A stretch of 64,000 nt of DNA from Akanthomyces muscarius (GCF_028009165.1 NW_026611618.1:1302001-1366000); one strand, 5' to 3'; numbered from the stretch's first letter, positions 32,583-43,562 are shown. The notes: generated by a model not told the origin, from the sequence alone. Program-made: numbers and translations.

Positions 32583-32821
32583 ATGCAGCTCTCTGTTGTA
32601 CTCTTCACGCTCATGGCTGGCCTTGCCGTCGCTATCCCCGCCGTGGAACCGAGAATGGAGGACACCTTGATCACTGTGTCCGACAAAACCTGCCCCAAGG
32701 GACAGAGAAAAGATCACCGGGTAAGTTGACACAAACTGATTTTTTCTCTTGGAGTCGCAGCTGGCTAATCTTGACTGTTTACTAGGGCAACTGCCGCAAG
32801 ATCGCAAGCAAACCTTATTAA
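32583..32821 (+). CDS. small secreted peptide, 57 residues, two cysteines
   Basis: Two exons (32583-32720 and 32786-32821) separated by a 65-nt phase-0 intron with GTAAGT, a GGCTAAT/TTGACT branch region and CTAG. The N-terminus MQLSVVLFTLMAGLAVAIPA is a clear signal peptide. The mature part, about 37 residues, starts with acidic and neutral residues and ends in a Lys/Arg-rich segment bounded by two Cys, C-x11-C, in which a single disulfide could close a basic loop (KGQRKDHRGN). The family is not known to me. The length, the signal peptide, an intron close to the C-terminus and an upstream TATA box support a real gene that is too short for usual ORF calls. It could be an effector, a signalling peptide or an antimicrobial peptide; none of these can be chosen from sequence. 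Confidence 0.68.
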
Positions 32822-34472
32822 TGAAGTCCGTCTAGAAGGATTGGCTAGGATTAGCAATGATTTGATCCAAGATTATGGAAAGACTTGCTGTCAGGGGTTC
32901 TTCCATCTTTTACATAGACAAAACAAACTTCATCTTGCCGGGGATTGACACTCCCTTTCTGGAGAGCGACGAGTTGTGCGTGACACGAGTGACAGTCATG
33001 ATGGATGTCGCGCGGTGAAGCGCATCGACATGGACAGCAGCTACGATAGAGTGCAATTAGGAGCCAAGTAGCCCAAAAAAATAGATCTTTTGAAACGGTC
33101 AATGTGCAAAGACAGACAACGACACTGCTGCAAGATCCGGCAAGCAGATCGTGGATCGATCGGACGTAGCCGATGCTTCAGTAGCTGCCCCACTGAACGC
33201 TACAGGGTGTCGCCCCGTGCCCAACTAATCCTATTCGTACCCTGAGCAGTAAAAGTAAATGTTGGGAAAGATATCTGGGTTGTCATTCCTTGAAGCAGAA
33301 AATTCTTTCACCAAGTTCTAGAATCGGTCTCTGGCCCAGGCTGCGACGGGTAGACTGTCATGCGGCTGGTGCCTACTAGGTTGCCGCCCATCAGCTGGGG
33401 CGAGTCGACGCTACCTGGGCCTAGGTACAGCCTAACTAAACTAGTTAGGCTGCTGGCGCTGATGCACGGCTAACAAACTGCTTATCTTGCAGAGCACCTA
33501 CATGTGTAGTACGCAGGCTTAGTACCCGAGGCTACACGGTGCAAAAGAAATATAGTGTCAATGCTGTGTTCAGTCATTTACTTGCAACACGAGGGCAGTC
33601 AGTGAAACCTGAAGTGTGGGAGAGGCGCATTACATAAGCGCCTGTATTAGGTGGTACAAGCGTGGCGCATGTGACAAGACGAGGCTGAGTGGCGGCTCAA
33701 ACTGGGCCTGGAACCCGGGGTCGGGTCCAAGGAAACCTGGAGGAATGACGAGAAAATTCGTAGAAATGAGCGACGAGTGCGAAACAGGGTCAAGGTACTC
33801 AAATCAGCCTCGTTTGGGAGAGGCACAGAGGCAAGAGAGAAACCGTTGGGCGATGGTGCGGGCTGCTATGTGACTGCGCCACCGAGTCACACGCTCGCCA
33901 TGGGCAGAGGCTGTGAGTCACGGTCATGCGCCGCCTCGCCTCTGGGCCTCATTGGCCTCTGCACCCAAGATAAAGGCCAGGACGGTCCGATGACATCAGC
34001 ACCGGCCAATCATTATCGCCCAGTTTCGCCTCTCTGCCCAAACCAGACGGCCCAGACACCCAGGTAACTTGCAGGCCGAGCGCTTCCCTTTGATTCAAAA
34101 GGGCCAGTGCGGGCCAGCACATCATCACATACATAGTGTCACCACCCCCCCTCGCCGCCTACGCTGTCGCATCACTGCTTCTGCTTCTGCTTCCGCCAGT
34201 TTCCACAACAACAAGTTGCGACACCCTTCTACCTAGTCGCTCCTTTCACGCCCTGTGACTTGGTCCCTTTACCAGGGTCGTTGGCGCGTTTGACCTCTCG
34301 ACGCCCTCCGCTTGTCATATCTACACTTCTCCAGCCGTCCACCTACACAGCCTCCCCACCGTTTGCTCATCGACAAACACGACAATACACGCTGTCCTGT
34401 TCGATTTGCTTCGCTCATCATCTACACCCTCCTAATACCATCTTTCCTGGAATATATATATATAGACCCAAC
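32822..34472. other. intergenic region with an inverted repeat
   Basis: 1.65 kb without a convincing ORF. It contains a strong stem-loop at 33428-33452 and a smaller hairpin GGCGC...GCGCC near 33627. The last 300 bp are pyrimidine-rich leader of the next gene, ending with a TATATATATA run just before its ATG. Confidence 0.5.
33428..33452. repeat. 10-bp perfect inverted repeat with 5-nt loop
   Basis: CAGCCTAACT and AGTTAGGCTG are reverse complements around AAACT. It could be a foldback of an RNA, a miniature element end, or a protein site. No flanking direct repeat was confirmed. Confidence 0.6.
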
Positions 34473-35525
34473 ATGGATACCGGATCAATACCAGACTTAC
34501 CTGCCGCCATCTTCGAGGCCGGCCACTTTGGCGCGGTTCCCCACCCGCCCATTACCTCTCTTAACTCGTGGGCTCATGAGCTTCGGAGCCGGGCAAAAGC
34601 ACTCGCCAAGAGCAGCGATCCTCATGCGTGCTGGAGAGAGGGCTTTGCCTGCACAAAATACTCTGGCGCCCGCGAGTGCCCAGTCCTGAGCACTCTCCAG
34701 CCCTCCGCCCGCCACCGTCACTTTGAGGAACAGCTGCTGGACCGCTATCGCAGTAATCCGAAGTCTTTCCAGACAAAGAGGCTCCACGCTCCGTCCGAGA
34801 CACGGGTCAGCGCCCGCCGTTTACACACCCGCAGCAGATACTACCCCAACGAGCTCGATAACGACGTTGCCCTTGCCCGCAGCGGTGTTCCTCTACCCGG
34901 CGAACGCAACCACCAGCGCCGTCCCTCGTTTGAACGACAGGACGCCTTTTACGACCAGTCTACTTCCAAGGGAAAGATTCGCGTACGACGTCCCACCTCT
35001 GACGATGCCCAGGTGGCCGAACTCTACCACAAGGGTCTTCTCTATAACAGTGCTGAGGATGTCAAGAGCACCTTTGATCTGAACAGTATCCGCCATAGCG
35101 AACCCACCTACATTATTCGTTCTGCCAAGTCCGGGAATAAGAGTGCCAGGCACAGCCGTCACAAGGATGCAGATTCGTTGGAGCAACCTCTGCGTCTCGA
35201 CCTCTCCTTTTCCGACATTGGAGATGACTGGGCCATCACTCAGTATTTCCTTGCTTCTCAACAAGCCCCCCCCGGGGAGATGATTCAACATGCATCCTCC
35301 CAAGATTCAGCAGAATCTGCACTTCCCCCTCTCCGAGTCATTTACGAGCTGGCTGGCTCGCAAGGCTCGGTTGACGTTGATGCGTCGCAGCCTCCTGATT
35401 TGATTCTCGACGAGGAATTTGAGCTCCTCTCTGATAGCGAAATGCAGGACACGCCCCAGAGCTCTCAGCAGTCTGCTGCCGATCCATCATCCGCTGCTTG
35501 GGTCATGGTGGGCGACGACTTGTAG
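34473..35525 (+). CDS. hypothetical protein, likely conserved in related fungi
   Basis: A single exon of 350 residues from ATG 34473; the frame is open upstream but that part is Pro/Thr-rich leader with a TATATATA run and does not look coding. The protein has an N-terminal segment with ACWREGFACTKYSGAREC, several Arg/Ser-rich stretches in the centre (residues 100-230), one aromatic strand-like region (DDWAITQYFLAS), and an acidic C-terminus ending in WVMVGDDL. It has no signal peptide, membrane span or known catalytic motif. The balance of charged, low-complexity segments suggests a nuclear or cytosolic adaptor, which is only a guess. I do not recognise the family. Codon use is typical of the neighbouring real genes. 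Confidence 0.75.
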   Translation: MDTGSIPDLPAAIFEAGHFGAVPHPPITSLNSWAHELRSRAKALAKSSDPHACWREGFACTKYSGARECPVLSTLQPSARHRHFEEQLLDRYRSNPKSFQTKRLHAPSETRVSARRLHTRSRYYPNELDNDVALARSGVPLPGERNHQRRPSFERQDAFYDQSTSKGKIRVRRPTSDDAQVAELYHKGLLYNSAEDVKSTFDLNSIRHSEPTYIIRSAKSGNKSARHSRHKDADSLEQPLRLDLSFSDIGDDWAITQYFLASQQAPPGEMIQHASSQDSAESALPPLRVIYELAGSQGSVDVDASQPPDLILDEEFELLSDSEMQDTPQSSQQSAADPSSAAWVMVGDDL

Positions 35526-36349
35526 CAGGTCCGCCAAGGATCCCCCCGTGCCCCGTCGGGATCTGGCAAAAATATCGAAATGAAGAGGTGCTTCCACCTC
35601 TGGACTGGTCCTCACAAGCCCAGCATGATTCTTTGGCGTTTGGTGGTTTGGAATAACAGCGAGTGTATGAGTACTGGAGTTTTCTGCATACATGTACTCT
35701 ATTTGTTGCTTTGGAGTTTGAGACTGATTACAATGGTTTATTAGCGCGCACATAGAGTTGCACAATCTGATTTACTGTACAACAGATGCGTCAGCTGTCC
35801 AACAAATATGGTTATCTAATATGAATAACGCAATTTTGGCGAGATAGGAGAAATGAATCGTGAGCATAATTGATGGCCTCTTTGTCAATACACTTGACAG
35901 GTGTAGAATTGCACCACTCTGAACCACCTTGATGGCCAAGCGCCGCGTCAGCCCAAGCCCTTCTGCGCCTCGTAAGCCAAATCGCAGGCCTGACTCGCAA
36001 GCTCTGAGCAATTTGTGACAAATCTTCCATCTCATGTATGGACTGTAGACCAGCTCCCCTGCACAGGAACCCGTTCCTGGCGCGACGTGCACATCTCGGA
36101 GACTTTTTTTGGCATCGATGCACCGGGGCCGCCATCCGGGGGTGCGGCCCCACTCCGCAGGCGACTTGTGCTCCCCCGGAGAACCTCGAAATGTCGCCGA
36201 GGGGTCCGGAGTATATAAGTTGTCTTTCAATCTCTTCTTCAAAGTCAAGTCGACTCAGGGCAACCCATTTTTCCAGTACACACACCCGCCCACCCAAACA
36301 CACGCATACAAGCTCAAAAATAAAAAGCACATTCCGCCTGACTACAACA
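35526..36349. other. intergenic region between two plus-strand genes
   Basis: 824 bp that include the 3' flank of the hypothetical gene and the promoter of the CxxC flavoprotein. A GTATATAAG TATA box lies at about 36211, roughly 140 bp before the next ATG. Its CA-rich leader follows. Confidence 0.55.
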
Positions 36350-37500
36350 ATGGCACAAGTCTACGACGTCCTCATCCTCGGCGGCGGTCCCGCCGGCCTC
36401 GCCATGGCCACGACGCTCGCGCGCCAGGCCTGCTCGGCGCTTGTGATTGACGGAGGCACGTACCGCAACGAGCGGGCCGCGCGCATGCACAACGTGCCCG
36501 GGTTCGACCACGTCCCGCCCGCCGACTTCCGCAGCAAGCTGCGCCAGGACCTGGAGGCGCGGTACCCGTCCATTTCGTTTCAGGACGCGACGACGATTGT
36601 GGAGGTGCGGCAGCGCGTCGACAGCAGCAGCGGCGGCGGCTACGAGACGATGGATGCGGCGGCGGCGGCGGCGGCGGCGACGACGCACCACATTGTCCAG
36701 AATGTGACGGCGGCGGAGGAGAAGAAGAAGCTGGCGGATGCCAGGTTCGAAGCCCGAGATGAGCAGGGCAACGTCTACCACGGCAGGAAGCTGGGCATCG
36801 CGACGGGGGTTCGCGACAAGGTTGAGGAGCAGGTCGACGGCTACGCCGACTGCTGGGGACGAGGCATGTAAGCAGCCCCCAAGATGGAACCCGCCACTGA
36901 CTGTGCGTTTGCTAACACCGGGCCTGCAGCTTCCACTGTCTCTTCTGCGACGGCTTCGAGGAGCGCGGCGCCTCCTCCGTCGGCGTGCTCGGCGTCGGCC
37001 TGCTGTCCGCCGCCCCGGCGCTCTCCCACGTCGGCCTGCTCGCCAAGCGCCTCGCCTCGCGCATCACCATCTACACCAACGGCGACGCCGCCCTCGCCGC
37101 CGCGCTTCCAGCCCCGTCCACCGCCTCCGCAACGACCGTTGAGACGCGCAGAATCACCAAGCTCGCGATGAAGGACTACCCGGCGTCGAGCAGCGTCATC
37201 GTCACGCTCGAGGACGGGACGACGCGCGAGGAGGGCTTCCTCGCGAGCCACCCGTGGGTGGAGCAGGGCGCGCCGTCGCTGGCGGCGCAGCTCGGGCTCG
37301 AGATGAAGGACGAGGCCGGCGGGCCGCTGGTCGTGCTCAAGTCGCCGATGGGGGAGACGAGCGTGCCGGGCTGCTTCGCGGCGGGGGACGCGGCGGCGGC
37401 GATGAAGAGCGTCGTGCAGGCGCTGGCGACGGGGCAGATGGCCGGCGCGGGCATGGTGTTTGAGCTGCTGCGGGAGCTGCAGGCCAAGGATGAGCTGTGA
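36350..37500 (+). CDS. GliT-like (thioredoxin reductase-type) FAD disulfide oxidoreductase
   Basis: Two exons (36350-36867 and 36930-37500), 362 residues. The FAD site GGGPAGLAMA lies at residues 11-20; the redox pair is C176-x-x-C179 in HCLFCDGFEERG; a second nucleotide-site region GVLGVGLL follows; and GCFAAGDAA closes the flavin domain. It belongs to the compact fungal branch that includes GliT, in which the CxxC oxidises dithiols, rather than to the canonical thioredoxin reductase. A stretch from about residue 95 to 125 is unusual: a run of Ala coded by pure GCG triplets, inserted in what is normally a short loop, making the protein longer than most relatives. It converges with a metallo-beta-lactamase-fold gene. 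No non-ribosomal peptide or other toxin pathway was found nearby, so the dithiol substrate is unknown. Confidence 0.9.
36656..36679 (+). repeat. GCG trinucleotide run coding poly-Ala
   Basis: About eight GCG codons in the CxxC flavoprotein, with no interrupting synonymous codon. Pure runs of this kind expand and contract by slippage, so length may vary between strains. Confidence 0.65.
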
Positions 37501-37680
37501 TTGACTCTGGACGTGGACGATGTAGTCTGGATGTAGTAAAGAGAATGCTGTCATGCTTTGGTTGCTAATAGACAGAAAAGCCACAGGGTATCTAATAATC
37601 TCCGCCTATAATGATGTAAAAGAAGGAAAGCCATGCAAGGTGTATATACAAGCCAAGTTTTCGTGCTTCTCGTGACTACT

Positions 37681-38685
37681 TTATTTCAAGAGCAGCGCCT
37701 CTCCAGACGCCAGCTCCTTAAACTCATACGCCTTGTCCCCTGCTGCACTTGTCCTCTGCTTCTCGTCATGCGCCACCGCCTGCCGCAGCGTGTACCTCGT
37801 CCGCCGCAGCAGCGGCGCAATCAGGCCCTTGCCCGTCTTCTCCTCGTCGTGCGTGCCGATCCAGTAGCGCGCGCCCGCCGCGCGCACCGCCTCGACGGCG
37901 TTGAGCGCGCCGAGGTTGAGCTGCTTGACGGGGAAGAGCCGCACGTCGTGCAGGCCGTGCAGCATGGCGAGCGTCGTCGCGAGCCCGCACGACGGCAGCA
38001 CGGCGGCCACGTCCTGCGCGGAGATGCCGTGCGGCGAGTAGATGACGGCCTCTGCCTCGCCGGGTGCCGCGTCAAAGGCGATGACGAGGGCCGAGTGGTA
38101 GTACAGCGAGTTGCCCGGCGTGACGAGGCGGCCGACGCGCAGCCACGGGGGCAGCCCGGCGTGGGCGAGCGAGGTCCAGGGCGTGCCCTCGGCGAGCCCC
38201 GGAGCGGTGACGACGGCGTCGGCGTCGAAGAAGCCCCAGCGGCGGATGAGGTCGGCCGCCACGTCGGCCGCGTAGATGGGCGTGCTCCGGGGAAGCTGCT
38301 TCAGCGTGGCCTTGTGGCAGTGGTCCGTAAACTCGTGGGATATCGCGACGGCGTCGATCCGCGACCCGTTGCCGTCTCCCGCGCCTGCCGGCTCGAGCTC
38401 GCGCAGCGCATCCTGCAGCGCCCCGAGCTCGGGCACCGCCGGCGCCACGACGTGGTACTGGGTGCTGAACCACGACGCGACGTCGCTCTGGGGGCCCTGC
38501 AGCCACGGATCGACGAGGAGGTTGAAATGGGTGCGATGCGGTTCCTGTGCTGCTGCTGCCGCCGGGTAGGGAAGCTGCAGCAGCCAGGTCGTGTCGCCGT
38601 TGAGATGGACGAGGACCGGCCGCCGGGGCTCTGCGCGCAGCAGGCTCGCCCACTGCGCGACGTCGCGAATGTTGATGGCTCCCAT
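37681..38685 (-). CDS. metallo-beta-lactamase-fold protein
   Basis: A single exon of 334 residues. The core motif SHEFTDHCH gives His117, Asp121, His122 and His124, an altered form of the HxHxDH zinc site in which the first His-x-His pair is reduced to one His. A second metal region is likely around YSPHGIS, and GTHDEEKTGKG near the C-terminus supplies a late His-Asp. The N-terminal part (HLNGDTTWLLQLP, LLVDPWLQGPQSDVASWF) matches the UlaG-like fungal group, in which a substrate-binding strand and a DPW motif precede the metal site. Hydrolase or oxidoreductase chemistry is expected but the substrate is unknown. The gene is very GC-rich, with long antisense open frames that I regard as shadows. 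It converges on the CxxC flavoprotein. Confidence 0.85.
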   Translation of the reverse strand: MGAINIRDVAQWASLLRAEPRRPVLVHLNGDTTWLLQLPYPAAAAAQEPHRTHFNLLVDPWLQGPQSDVASWFSTQYHVVAPAVPELGALQDALRELEPAGAGDGNGSRIDAVAISHEFTDHCHKATLKQLPRSTPIYAADVAADLIRRWGFFDADAVVTAPGLAEGTPWTSLAHAGLPPWLRVGRLVTPGNSLYYHSALVIAFDAAPGEAEAVIYSPHGISAQDVAAVLPSCGLATTLAMLHGLHDVRLFPVKQLNLGALNAVEAVRAAGARYWIGTHDEEKTGKGLIAPLLRRTRYTLRQAVAHDEKQRTSAAGDKAYEFKELASGEALLLK

Positions 38686-41600
38686 GGGCGGCAGCCTTTC
38701 TTTGACTTTCTGGGCCTGTTCTGCGCCCGACGAACTGCGACAAGGCGGGAGGACAGCAAAGACGGCACTTGACAGTGTGCGGGGTTGACGATTGCCTTTT
38801 TTAGTGGCTTGTTGGTGGCGTCGACTTGCGTGTTGCAGCCATCACGCGAGCTGCAGTCGGGAATCTACCACGCTCCGTCGGTACACTTTCCAAGATCCCA
38901 GCCATTTCTCATTAACCAATTTACAGCTGACGACTTGATCTGGATGCAGACCTTGCGATTCATCTGTCTCGGCACGCAGATCCCAACAGGACTGGTCCCT
39001 TTCCGTAGTCATTTCCAGGGACCATCCGAGCTGCGTGTGCGTCTACCATCCATTCCGCGCTCATGGGGGCCACTTTCCGGCTGCTCATCGTTCCGGCCTC
39101 AAGTACCAGATGGCGAGAAGTCTCCCCAGCAAAAAGCTTCACTAACTAATTAGCAAGGCAACAGGGTTCGCCAGTGCAACATTACCCTGACTCGCCACCT
39201 TGCTTTGCTGTGAAAACAAACCTAATCCTAATGTAAGGCATGTCAGAGCGGCAGCTGGGGGCAACCTGCTCATAAAAATCTGCAACGTGGAACTACAAAG
39301 GAAAAAGCAAAAAAAGTGATAATTTCTCGTCATATCATACCACATCTAGATGCATGGGCTGACCTGGGTTGCTTGCGGACAAAAAGAAAAAGAAATTAGA
39401 GCTACATTGGCAATTGCCGATCCTCGGTGGCTTGGCTTTGCGACCAGGGTGTAGAGCAGGAGAACAGCAAAGAGTTCGGAGCGTAATCTGCTCCCGTCCC
39501 TCCGCCACTGAAGAAATCCCACGAACCTGGTTTTGCTTGGAACAACAGGAGGAGGCATTCAACTTTCTGGCTTCAACAAGTCCATGACACGACGGCCACA
39601 TAAACTAGGAGCAAATTGTCCACCCCCCCGAGCGATGTCGCGATTCAGCGCTGCTGCTAGCGACGTCATGGTTTTACAATCAACTTCACCTGGCTGCTTG
39701 CTTGCAGCCAGCTAGCTACCACCTTGCCAGCTAAAACTAGCCGGCGCCAGCCTAGCACGAGGTTGCAGAGAAACAAGCCGGGCTGCTTGTGATGGACCTT
39801 ATCCCCTACAAGGCCTAGTACATTAGCGGCGGACGCTACGTCGTTGCTCTCGCAATTTGCACTGGCCTTGGTGGTTTACGGGGAGGAATACATGCTCCGA
39901 GAAGGGTGGCGTCGGAGATGGCAATTGAAATGCCAGAGAGGGCTACTTAATTGACTGATGGCTACATGTTTCCGCCACCACCAACGATCTTGGCATGATA
40001 CCCGCATCTCTGCGCCGTGGCCGAGGGGGTGTAAGTGAGTCCGGCGCATCGCCCGATGGGAAGAAGGCCCGGAGGAGCAACTTCTGGCGCTGTCAATCAG
40101 CCTTGTGGGAAATGACAAGTGGTCTATTCCGACGAGTTACTCTCCCCATCGCGAGGAGAATTGGCAATTCAAAAAAAAAAAAAAAGTCTTTAAATAGCTG
40201 TGGCAAGTGTGTGAGCGGACTCGACGGACAAAGGGGGTTCTTTGTTCATCAAGCCTCCATGCGGGCGCGAATCGACGGACGGACCAATGCAAGCCACGTT
40301 CACTGATCCCCTTTTGCCCATCTATCTTCAATGCAATGCGGTCGACCGTGCGTATTAATTCTCTCTCTTCGCCGGCCCGTGAACGCAGAAACAAACCAAA
40401 AAAAACGCAGGGTTCGCCATCCATGTCCAGCGCAAGCGCAAGCCTGGCTGCATAGGAGTGAGACTCGCATCTTGTATTTGCTTTTTTCCCACTCTCACTC
40501 CCGCGACCCCCTGCTCACGATAAAATGACTACGACGCAGACTTTTTCCTTCTTTTCGCTTCCTGATCCGTTTGTTAGTATGTTTCCTTTTTCTTGCCCTA
40601 TCCAGTTGACCGTTTTTCTCGCTGCCGTTGTTTGTCCTACCTCGGCTGCCCGCGTCACGTCACTTTTTCTCAACCCCAGCTCGGGTCTCTCTCCCTTGTC
40701 CTCTCTCTCTTTCACACTACCGAAATCTGAAACCGCAATTCCGCGAAACCGGGATGCCCACCTCGGCGGCGGATGCAAAAGGTAGCGAGATGGTGTTCTT
40801 GCGCGTGTCTCTTTCATGACGTGCAGCCCGTAGCTACCAGTACAGAAACAATACGCCCGTGTAAATGGGGCTGCCTCCTACCAGCAAATGTCGACCGTGG
40901 CTTGGAGCCTTGCCGATAACTAGTAGGGCATAGCAAGGCTTCGACTATGACGGCATCGATCGGAGCGATATACCTCCGGCATGACCAATTTGAAAATCAA
41001 GTCTTGTCTCTTTTTGCCAAGCAACCAAGCAATCAAGCTGCTCCAAATCGCAAAAAACGATGATCAGAAAAGGACTAGTTGGCGGAACCGAAATGAGAAT
41101 CAGTTAATTCCGTTGAGAGAAAAAGAAAGCAACCGTAAACTTGGTGATGGGTCTGCCACTAACTAGTTGCTTAGCTCGGCCGTGTCTCAGCATCATAAAT
41201 TAGCAAGAGGCGACGACATGGGAAAGCCGCAAGTTGGTGCAATTCCTCACGACTAAACCACAAAAGGGTGCCAATGCAACTTTTGGCCATCATCTTTCCT
41301 TTCACCTCCGGGTCCTCCGGAGGAAGAACGGGCGCAAAACACCTTCATCTACGGCCGTTGGGTGGAATTTGTCAAAAGAAAAGAATAAAGCGGGATCTGA
41401 CTATGCGGCGTACGGGAGAAGATCAGTGGCGCCTTACGTCCATCTCCCCCACACGGACCAGTAGGTAAAAGCAGCAATGATTTGGAAGAGAGCTCTTTGA
41501 GCCTGCCACCCGGTTGGGTATTAGTTATTCTCTTTTTCCCCCAATGACAATTTATCCTTTGAAGCCCCATCCCCTCGGGGAAAAGAGCTTCCCCACCCCA

Positions 41601-41910
41601 CCCTTTCCAATCTCATGCAATGCAACACACCCAGTTCTTCTTCTTTGTCTTCTCGTAGCTTAGCACCATCACACCCACCTTGGCCACCCCCCGGGTCAAG
41701 CGGCCGAGCTAATAAAGCTGTCTTGGAATCATGGATCCGGGATCTCGCCTGTTGATCAGAAAAGAAAGGAAACAGCGAGCAATCTGTGGAGCCCGCATGT
41801 TTCCCGTCTTCTCCGAGCATCTGTCTGGGCTCACACATATAAGATTTGCTTTCCCCGGCTCCCGTGTTTCTCATAACCACCGCTTCCTTGTGTGTGCGTG
41901 AAAAGAGTAT

Positions 41911-41941
<31 letters not shown>

Positions 41942-41997
41942 AAAACACCACTCTCCTTTTCTTCTTTCATTGCCCGGTTAGGATATCTGCTGCAAAC
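38686..41997. other. 3.3 kb gene-poor region
   Basis: No frame with domain or splice support. It holds A-rich tracts (40171-40185), an 8-bp stem hairpin CTGGCTGC/GCAGCCAG at 39690-39711, CT-rich stretches, and at its right end the hydrolase leader with a 25-nt poly-C run. Confidence 0.5.
41917..41941 (+). repeat. poly-C homopolymer run of 25 nt in hydrolase leader
   Basis: An uninterrupted run of C that ends 56 bp before the hydrolase ATG. It lies in the probable core promoter or 5' leader and could affect transcription or translation if its length varies. Confidence 0.75.
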
Positions 41998-43213
41998 ATG
42001 TATAAGCTCGCCGTTGCCTCTGCGGCCTTGTTTGGCGCCGCCGCCGCCGATGCCCACAATGGCAAAAACTGCCGCGACATTACCGTCCCCGTCACCGTCG
42101 ACACGACGGTCAAGTCGTTCGACTACACGCCCACCGACAAGGAAGTCGACACGACCAACTTCTTCCTCGACTTTACGCGCCACGGCGACGACTTTACGAC
42201 GCGCATCATCAAGAGCGTGCGTTTGCCCCTGCCACAATGATCTCGAACCCTCCCCCCCAGGTCCCTCACTAATACATGAATTACAGAACGACACCAAGAT
42301 CAACAAGGCCTACACCCTCGCCGCCACCATCTGCCACCCTCCCTCGGGCCCCTCCTCCACGCTGCAGATCCTCACCCACGGCGTCGGCTTCGATCGCAGC
42401 TACTGGGACTACCCCTTTGCCGGCTACAACTACTCCTACGTCGCCGACGCCCTCGCCGCCGGCTACTCGACGCTCTCCTGGGACCGCCTCGGCATCGCCG
42501 CCTCCTCCCACGGCGACCCCGTCCAAGAGATCCAGCTCGGCCTCGAGGTCGAGGCCCTGCGCCAGCTCACCTGGATGGCCGACGAGGGGCACCTCTGCGG
42601 CCTCGGCGGCCACCGCTTCACCAAAAAGGTCCACGTCGGCCACTCCTTTGGCTCGGCCATGACCTACTCCCTCTCGAGCAGGTACCCCAACATCACCGAC
42701 GCCATTGTCCTCACGGGCTTCTCGCAGGCGCCCTCCTACCTGGGCCTCTTCGCCCTCGGCGCCAACTTTGCCCCCGTGGCCGTCAACCCCACGCTCAAGA
42801 CAAAGTACACGACCGGCTACGTCGCCCCCAGGGACTCCATCGGCGTGCACATTGACTTTTTCGGGCCCGGCGACTTTTCCGACGACATGCTCGCCTACGC
42901 GACCGAGCACGGCCAGCCCGCCGCGCTCGGCGAGCTGCTGACCGTGGGCGACGGCGCCGCCAAGCCGAGCAGCTTTGCCGGCGCGGTGCAGATCATCACA
43001 GGCGAGTACGACGTGCCCTTTTGCGGCGGCAACTGCAACATGGTCATGACGGGCGACGCGCCCAACATTCTGGAAATGTCAAGGCCCATGTTCAGCAAGG
43101 CCAAGACGTTCAACGCAACGGTCGTGCCTGGCGCGGGCCACGGCCTCAACTTTGGCTACTCGCACACCGTGACCTACAAGGGTATTCTCGACTTCCTCAA
43201 ACAGGAGCTGTAA
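41998..43213 (+). CDS. secreted alpha/beta hydrolase (serine hydrolase)
   Basis: Two exons (41998-42216 and 42287-43213), 381 residues. The first 19 residues form a signal peptide ending at an AAADA-type cleavage site. The catalytic Ser193 lies in GHSFGS, in the usual nucleophile elbow; the likely oxyanion segment is THGVGFDRSYW. The other two members of the triad are probably the Asp of ITGEYDVPF and the His of GAGHGLNFG near the C-terminus. Several Asn-x-Ser/Thr sites and four or more Cys fit an extracellular enzyme. Its substrate is unknown; esterase, lipase or epoxide-type activity all use this fold. The phase-0 intron of 70 nt sits at residue 73. The gene is preceded by a poly-C run and followed by a tandem duplication that covers its 3' flank. 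Confidence 0.88.
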
Positions 43214-43285
43214 GAGCTGTACCACAGAGGACGGTGGTTGATGCGTCAAGGCAAAAGGAGATACACGAGAAGCATAATTACTTTT

Positions 43286-43562
43286 AGACTTGGGGCGGAA
43301 ATGGGTTTCCGTCGGCTTGGTGTGCAAACAGCAATGTTTAGTATATAAACCTTAATTCTAATTCTCGATTATACAACAACTCCATAAAGCACGTCTTGTC
43401 TTGTGTAACTTGCCCTGTGCTAGACTTGGGGGAACGGTTTTCCGTCGGCTGGGCGTGCAAATAGGCATGTTGAGTATATAAACCTGAATTCTAATTCTCA
43501 ATTATCAATGACACAGAAACTTCATACAGCCTTATCCAGTCTTGTGCAACTCGCTCCGTGCT
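43286..43562 (+). repeat. imperfect tandem duplication of about 138 bp in the hydrolase 3' flank
   Basis: Unit 1 is 43286-43421 and unit 2 is 43422-43562. Each begins AGACTTGGGG, continues with TTTCCGTCGGCT and AGTATATAAACCT, then AATTCTAATTCTC, and ends CCGTGCT or CTGTGCT. They differ by substitutions and small indels, so the copy event is not recent. The hydrolase stop is 73 bp before unit 1, so both units may hold its polyadenylation signals. Confidence 0.85.

Noticed and set aside
36841..37584. Long antisense frame over the CxxC flavoprotein (247 codons)
   Set aside because: Arg/Ala/His-rich shadow of a GC-rich coding exon; no domain or splice support.
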